This document shows, piece by piece, positions 58,311 through 64,000 of a DNA stretch of 64,000 bases. A model generated the notes under the pieces. The model saw nothing but the letters and a program-made list of their open reading frames with translations, did not search any database and was not told the origin of the DNA. Within the stretch, counting starts at the first letter, position 1. Every line of letters begins with the position of its first letter. This stretch comes from Cepaea nemoralis (lineage: Eukaryota; Mollusca; Gastropoda; Stylommatophora; Helicidae): contig JACEFZ010027752.1 of the NCBI GenBank assembly GCA_014155875.1, forward strand, positions 719,501 through 783,500. The letters are read 5' to 3'. The translations under genes were made by a program, and so were the position numbers.

Positions 58311-60880
58311 TGAAAAAACAACCAACCCTTTGATGTTGTACAGACTGAGAAAAATACGTCGTTAAAACTGTCTACACACGATCGGCATTTCTAACTGAGA
58401 AACAAGATACGTCGCGTCAAAATGTCTACCCGTGGTCGGCGAATCTTTATGATGTGGGTTGTTCGAGAAACGAATAACAACGCCAAACGTCTGCCAAGGC
58501 GGTAGTAGCCTTTGAAGTGCTAGACGGAAAGTCTGGACAGACGCGGGATGGATTCTGTGATGTGGGGAATTCTGTGGTCCACAGACAGACTGAACTATTG
58601 ATGTACGGGACACAGAATTTCCCCAAATGAAAGCAAATATGACGGCGGATTGACTCCAGTTAGTCTAGAACAGGAGGAGGAAACCAGATTCTGGACGGAT
58701 CAGCGTCTAGACTTTTAGGTGACGTCACTCCAGCCCAATATAAAAAGCGTTGCGGTAACCAAGTGGAGTTAGTCGATCAAGATTTCTGAAGTGGGAAAGA
58801 TCGGTGCAGTTTTCCGAGTTGTGCTCATTGAAAGAAACTAGGGTGTCAAATTGTTGATATTTATCGGCGGACATAGATACAGTCTGTGATTGCCTAGTTT
58901 CGATTAGCAACCGGAATAGGCATATGGTAGGCTATTAATCATATCTAACTTAGAATATGATTAGGAATAGAGAACAGTACTATGCGGTGATATAATGTAT
59001 TATAGGTGCGGTGATATAATGTATTATAGGTGTGGTGATATAATGTATTATGATTAGTGATATTTTATAAGTGCGGTGCTAGAAAGTATCATAGGAGCGT
59101 CGGCACTAGTATTCTATTGTGTGGCTTCAACTAGCTTGTGTGATATATAATTTTACTCAGGGAGTTGAGGACAATGTAGTGGAGTAATAATTAGAGAGAT
59201 TAAGGATGGTTGAGAGGGAGGAGAGGAATGTGAAATGGTAGGATCTTCCAGTAGGGCATCTGCTGGGTTTCTACCCGTTCCTTTATTCTTTCCTGGTGTT
59301 GCCATGTCTCAGATCATATGATGAGTTATTTGGCCGTATGACAGAGATAGGATCTCTGTTATAGATCTGAGTGCTGCTATTGGCCTACACTCACCTAATT
59401 CCCGCCAGGACTGAGTTGCCCTCACCATAGTATTCTCTATTCTACAGGTTCCATTTACAGGTCCACGTATGTGTGTTATGATTTTCAAGAGTGAAGCTAA
59501 CACATTTTAGAAGATGATGGCTCAGAATTTGAAGACAGAAGTTGCTGACAGGCCGCTACATTGGGCTTATACCCAAGTTGGTTTGCGGGAACCTGGCTTC
59601 TGCTGAGCAGGACATGCTGATGAGATTTATGTTTAGCAAGTGATACTTGTATCACTGGACAATCGGAACATTGTATATATACACTACTGATACCAGGAAC
59701 ATTCATACAAATTTATAGAAATACCTAGAACATTCAGATTGTGGTGTTAATATGGGGAATCTTTAAAACCAGTGACACTAGATCCATTAAGATTTCCCCA
59801 GTAACAGTGACAATAGGGTTAGAATTTTTCTGATTAACAATCAGTTAAGTAACTGAGGAAATTCATAGTGTAAATCAGATTGAAGACTCTCATTAGACAG
59901 TGTTTGTCATGGATGTCCAAGCATCCTAGTGGTTCAAGAGACAACGGAGGAAGTCTTCACGTGACCGGAGGAGCATCACCTTGGTGAGGTTGCTTGTCTG
60001 GAATACATGGTGCTAGTGTGTTCTCAGCACAGTGATGTGAATGACTATACTCCTGAACACTGATCTGAGTCTATAGACACTTTAGAGTACACGTCACACA
60101 TTCTACGCTTTATACACACACACACACACTTCTCCTACATATACTCTTTGCTTTAATAAATTTCTTGTTTTTTATTTGTTGAAGCTAGAGTTGTCAAGTA
60201 TGTTATGTTGGGGAAGAATGAGACGGGGGGGGGAGCATGATCCAGGGGTGAGTAAGAGTGAGAGGAAGGTGTCTTCAGATTGAGGGAGTGTTGTGGACGG
60301 AGTCTGCTGGATATCTCCAGGATAGAGATATTGAATTAAAACAAATGTGGGTGTTGGTTCCCCTCACTCCAGGGACGACACTAAAGTGGTAAAGAAGAAC
60401 AAATAACTACTACGACATTCATTCTTTACACACACGACACTAAGGCCCATTTGTTCACTTTCTACAAACCTTATCTATCATTTCCTGTAGATCCTTTTCC
60501 TTGATACTATGAAAAAGAAAAAGCAGCGGCTGCAGCAAGATATAACAACATAAATTGCAAACAGTTAGGTATATTTAGCTCCTGCGAAAAGAAGAGACAT
60601 ACTAGACATAGATACAATGAACTCCATCTTACACAGGTGAAAACAAAGTGTGACTTACTCAAAAATAAACAATTAATAAATATATAATACTGAAGTATTA
60701 AAATAAAACAATAAGTAATATAGGACAACAAAACACGGCCGACGTGTGCGTATCTATCGACTCTTTCCCTTGCTGATTTCGCAGTGCCTGTTGTTTCGGT
60801 CTCATTGTGAGGTGGTACTCTTCTGGAGAGGTTTTTTTGTTCCTGAGGTTATTCTTCTTGAGAGACGGTGACTAACATTG
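58311..60880. other. intergenic sequence, no gene recognised
   Basis: Short repeats only: GTGCGGTGATATAATGTATT, three copies at 58977-59055, and a (CA)n at 60113-60128. No conserved frame on either strand. Confidence 0.5.
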
Positions 60881-60889
60881 CAGGCAAAG

Positions 60890-63800
60890 TTGAACCATTT
60901 ACTGTATATCCTTGTCCCACCCTGTATTGCGCTTGTTCCATAGCCAGCTCGAGGCCTTCTCCGCTAGCTCGCCCAGTCATTTAAATGTCCGGGTCCTTGC
61001 TTGTCCTTTTACACCTTGTTGTTTCACCACGCCGTATGCAGAGTTGGCAACAAGGCCTCTTGTGCCTATCTCAATGGTGAAAAGCCTGACGGTATATCCT
61101 TCTTGTCTCAAGCTTGCAACCATGTCACTGTATTTCTCCATCTTATAGGTGTGCTCCTCCTCGACTCTTGACTCGAACGAAACAGTCAGCTCGATTAGTA
61201 TTAACTGTTGAGTCGACGGAGAGCACACTTCAATGTCTGGTCGCAGCTGAAACTTCAGGATTTTCGCTGGGTATTTGCCACGGTCCTGCAGGTCTAGTGT
61301 CTGTTCCCAATCTTCAGCGTCCCCGAGGATGGATGGCAGGCTGTCAGGACAGTCAACTCTGCTGTTCGACTTTTGTCCAGCTTTTACGAAGCGTATCCAC
61401 CCTGTTTTAACAACAGTCCCTTTGTTTGCCTGGAGTCCATTATTGCTGCTAGTTCGTTGAGAACCTTGTTGTGGCGCCACATGAATCGGCCTTGCCCAAG
61501 GGCCGCTCTGAATGCAGACAGTGCGTGTTCTACGGTCTAAGCCCTCTTGGTCTGCTTGTTGCTACACAGGGAACATTTTGGGTCTGCGGTTAAACCCCAT
61601 CTGACCAGGTTAACAGCTGATGGCAGGAGGTCGTAAAGTGATCTGACAAGGAAGCTTATCCTCAATGGCGGCAAGCGCCATATATCGTTCCACGAGAGAG
61701 ACTTCTGCTGAGTTCCCTCCCATGACACCCTCTGCCCTTGCTGCGGCTGCTGCACGGCTTTCTGCACTCGCTTCTCGTCGTTGCCTTCACGAATCTCCTT
61801 GACTGCCATGTCTCTGCGCTGCCTGGCCGACGCCTTTGACCACCATTGCGTGTTGCTTTGGTAGCTAAGCCTTGTCTGTTGGACTGGGTATGTCCCATCA
61901 CTTCCTTTAGCTGGAGCGAACTTTGCGTCGATTTGACTGCCTCGTCAACCTTCCATTTCCTTCCCGTCCTGAGCGTCAGCTGGGAGCCGCTCACTGTTTC
62001 ATCATGGGTCTCGCGCAGCATCATCGGGAGCCTGGCTTTTCCAACTTTGTATTCCTCAACATCAGACTTGACCGGGAGTACAAGTTTGGACTTCTTTGAG
62101 TACAACGCTTCATCCGTCAAACATGGTGGTACGAACATCCATTTCTTTGTTGTTTTGCTGACCTTTACCCTAACGTCTCTACCGTGTTCATGCACACTTC
62201 ATAGATGAGTAGGGGCAATAGCAGCTTCGGGATCAGTATGAACTGGGGGTACCAGGTCTGGAATTTTCCAATGAGTCTGCTCTTATCGATGGCTCGCAGT
62301 CCGTTTTCTGTTATCTCTCATTTGTGTTCTTGTCTGTCAGCGAGGAATCGTACACTCGGCCGAGTCTCTTGACGGGTTCCTCCATTAGAGTGGGAATAGT
62401 CTGGTTAGCCACCTTGAATGCAGTCGCCGCCACTTTGTCCTTCACGATAGACAGGCTTCTTGACTTCTTGGGCTTGAAGCTCATCCTGGACCAGTCAATA
62501 AGTTGATGTAGTCTTTGGAGCATGCGATGATCATGACACTCATCTGGTGTCAGGATACTCGTGTCATCCATGTAGGCCTTGAGTGGCGACATCCTACATT
62601 ACTCCTTGCGTCTCTGTCCTTGTGCGTAGCCGGATGCCGCACCCAGAACAACCTGCATGGCCATGACAAACAGTGTCGGCGAAATCGTACATCCCATCGC
62701 TATACCCACTTGGATGTCAATCCATCTGGTCGTGAACGTCGAGATAGAGAAAAGGACAGTGAACCCGGAGAAATACTGCTTAAGCATCGATAGTGATCTC
62801 CTCAGGCACATGGTACATCCTAAGGGCCTGCCACACCATCTGGTGGGACACTGCCCCGTAGGCGTTAGCCAGGTCCAACCATACCATGTGAGGGTTTGAC
62901 TTTTCGCTCTTCGCTCTCTGGATAGCTTCCAATATCAATGTTCCACACATCCGGGGACACCCGGTATGCCCCCGTTTTGAACCGCCTTGTCGATATACAT
63001 GTTCGCCATTAAGTATGTCGTGATTTTGCTAGCCATGACGGAGAAGAATACTTTGCCCAGAAGAGAGATTGGCCTCAACTGGGTAATGTTTGTTGAGTTC
63101 TGTTCCTTGGGTATGTAGATTCCATTGGCCTTGCTCCACCCCGGACTTATTCGTTGGTGCCTCCACGCGGATTTCAATATGTGGTGGAGCCTTTTCAGAA
63201 AATTTGGGCATCGTTTGTACACTGTGTACGATACACCATTGGGACCGGTGCTGACTTACCTTTGGCCTTCTTCACAACAGCCACGCGACCTCGTCCCACC
63301 TCGGTGGCTTGGCATTGAAACCTACTGTAGGTTCTTCTGGCGATACCAGCCCTTCTATTTATCTGAGTGGAACGTCGCGTTGTGCATCCGAGTACGAGTG
63401 TACCAGATGCTCCTCCAGCTCCTCTTTCTCTATTCAGAGGTTGCCGGATCGTGGCTGTTCGAACAAGTATCTTGCAAATTGGAATTGCACGCGGAAAAAT
63501 TGCTCACGTGCTCACCGCGTTCTTTGCCTGTTTCTGCACAATCGTTGTGCTCGGCAAAGGGTGCTGTGTCTGGCTTTGAGGTGCTGCCACACCTCTCGCA
63601 GACCCTCTTTCTCACTTACATCTGCCTTTTAAAATAAAATCGTTTCCGGACAGCTTTCTTCTGCACTCTCACCTCAGCGATTAGCTTTTGTCGCTGCTCA
63701 TCTGCGGGCTGGTAACCTTCTTCCTCTCACTGCTACCAGATTGACACAGGCACTGGAGGTATACAATTTCTCCAAGCCTCTCTATTTTCTCGTTAACTTG

Positions 63801-63950
63801 TGTCTCCTTCAGTTCTTCATCCAGTGCTTGGGACAGTATGTTCTCTAGTCGATCCCATGCCTCCATTTCACAAGCGGGCGGGAACTTGATCTTCACGCCT
63901 GGACCGTCAGAAAGGTGCTCGGTTGCACCGCCAAAACAATCAACATGAAT
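60890..63950 (-). mobile_element. LINE with restriction-enzyme-like endonuclease, decayed, runs off window
   Basis: Minus-strand pieces in 5' to 3' order: a Gag-like/N-terminal lead (63681-63896, KIKFPPACEMEAWDRLENIL); an RT finger part (62935-63222, YIPKEQNSTNITQLRPISLL); GCTISPTLFVMAMQVVL (62599-62811); KAYMDDTSILTPDE with the catalytic YMDD (62311-62592); thumb and linker parts (61537-62195, with RISFLVRSLYDLLPSAVNL and CSLC); and a C-terminal endonuclease (60977-61480, LRPDIEVCSPSTQ then ILIELTV, the PD..(D/E)xK fold signature). Pieces lie in different frames, so it is inactive. Confidence 0.85.
60977..61480 (-). pseudogene. endonuclease C-terminal domain of the LINE
   Basis: 167 codons open. 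PD in LRPDIEV and E in LIELTV followed by EEEHTYKMEKY (candidate lysine) match the PD-(D/E)xK restriction-like endonuclease placed C-terminal to the RT in R2/NeSL-like LINEs. Continues GYTVRLFTIEIGTRGLVANS, a strand-helix pair seen in this lineage. Confidence 0.75.
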
Positions 63951-64000
63951 ATTGTCAGCACTGTGGGGTTCGCCCTGGCTGAGATCTCCTACCCACTCAC

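Noticed and set aside
61846..62208. 120-codon + strand frame
   Set aside because: Antisense shadow of the LINE linker region; the minus strand carries the family motifs.
45680..64000. A second host gene downstream of VKR
   Set aside because: All readable motifs in this part belong to transposable elements; remaining frames are short and unlike any family I know.

Overview
The window is eukaryotic, intron-rich and repeat-dense. It looks like an invertebrate animal, most likely a lophotrochozoan such as a mollusc. That placement is an inference from the type of host gene and from the mix of LINE remnants, tRNA-headed SINEs, piggyBac, mariner and LTR elements; no sequence search was possible.

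One host gene fills the first 46 kb on the + strand. Fifteen exons, 117..278 through 44944..45679, have matching splice phases. They encode a Venus kinase receptor (VKR): a GABA-B-type Venus flytrap ectodomain, one membrane span, an insulin-receptor-like tyrosine kinase and a Ser-rich C-terminal tail ending at the stop 45677..45679. The exon or exons with the start codon and signal peptide lie upstream of the window. Two features of the model stand out. The intron after 5147..5242 appears to be GC-AG. The membrane-span exon (22022..22161) carries one surplus base: the first half reads in one frame, while the second half and the splice junction fit only another frame.

The introns are packed with tandem repeats. 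They include a 72-bp array (7.45-8.67 kb), a 3.2-kb 35-bp satellite with a higher-order period of about 568 bp that runs up to an exon (16.7-19.94 kb), a 46-bp array (32.9-33.7 kb) and many shorter ones. Two arrays are built from units that resemble the 3' splice site of the exon next to them. Two others are built from LINE 3'-tail sequence. Nested in introns are a piggyBac element with TTAA ends and a broken transposase (26328..30151), and a complete Gag-protease-only LTR retrotransposon with two 607-bp LTRs that look identical (35508..40838, minus strand) inserted in a minisatellite.

From 45.7 to 64 kb I see no host gene. This part holds LINE remnants, several SINE families (one with a 13-bp target-site duplication at 57.2-57.4 kb), a head-to-head mariner palindrome (48.07-48.65 kb), and a decayed LINE with a restriction-enzyme-like endonuclease (60.9-64 kb, minus strand, running off the window). 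It also holds two copies of a roughly 270-bp element whose minus strand ends in a hammerhead-ribozyme-like fold (56.06-56.76 kb). A further hammerhead-like fold with complete helices I and III lies at 1443..1494 (+). These ribozyme candidates, the splice-site-derived satellites and the Gag-Pro-only LTR element are the most interesting observations.
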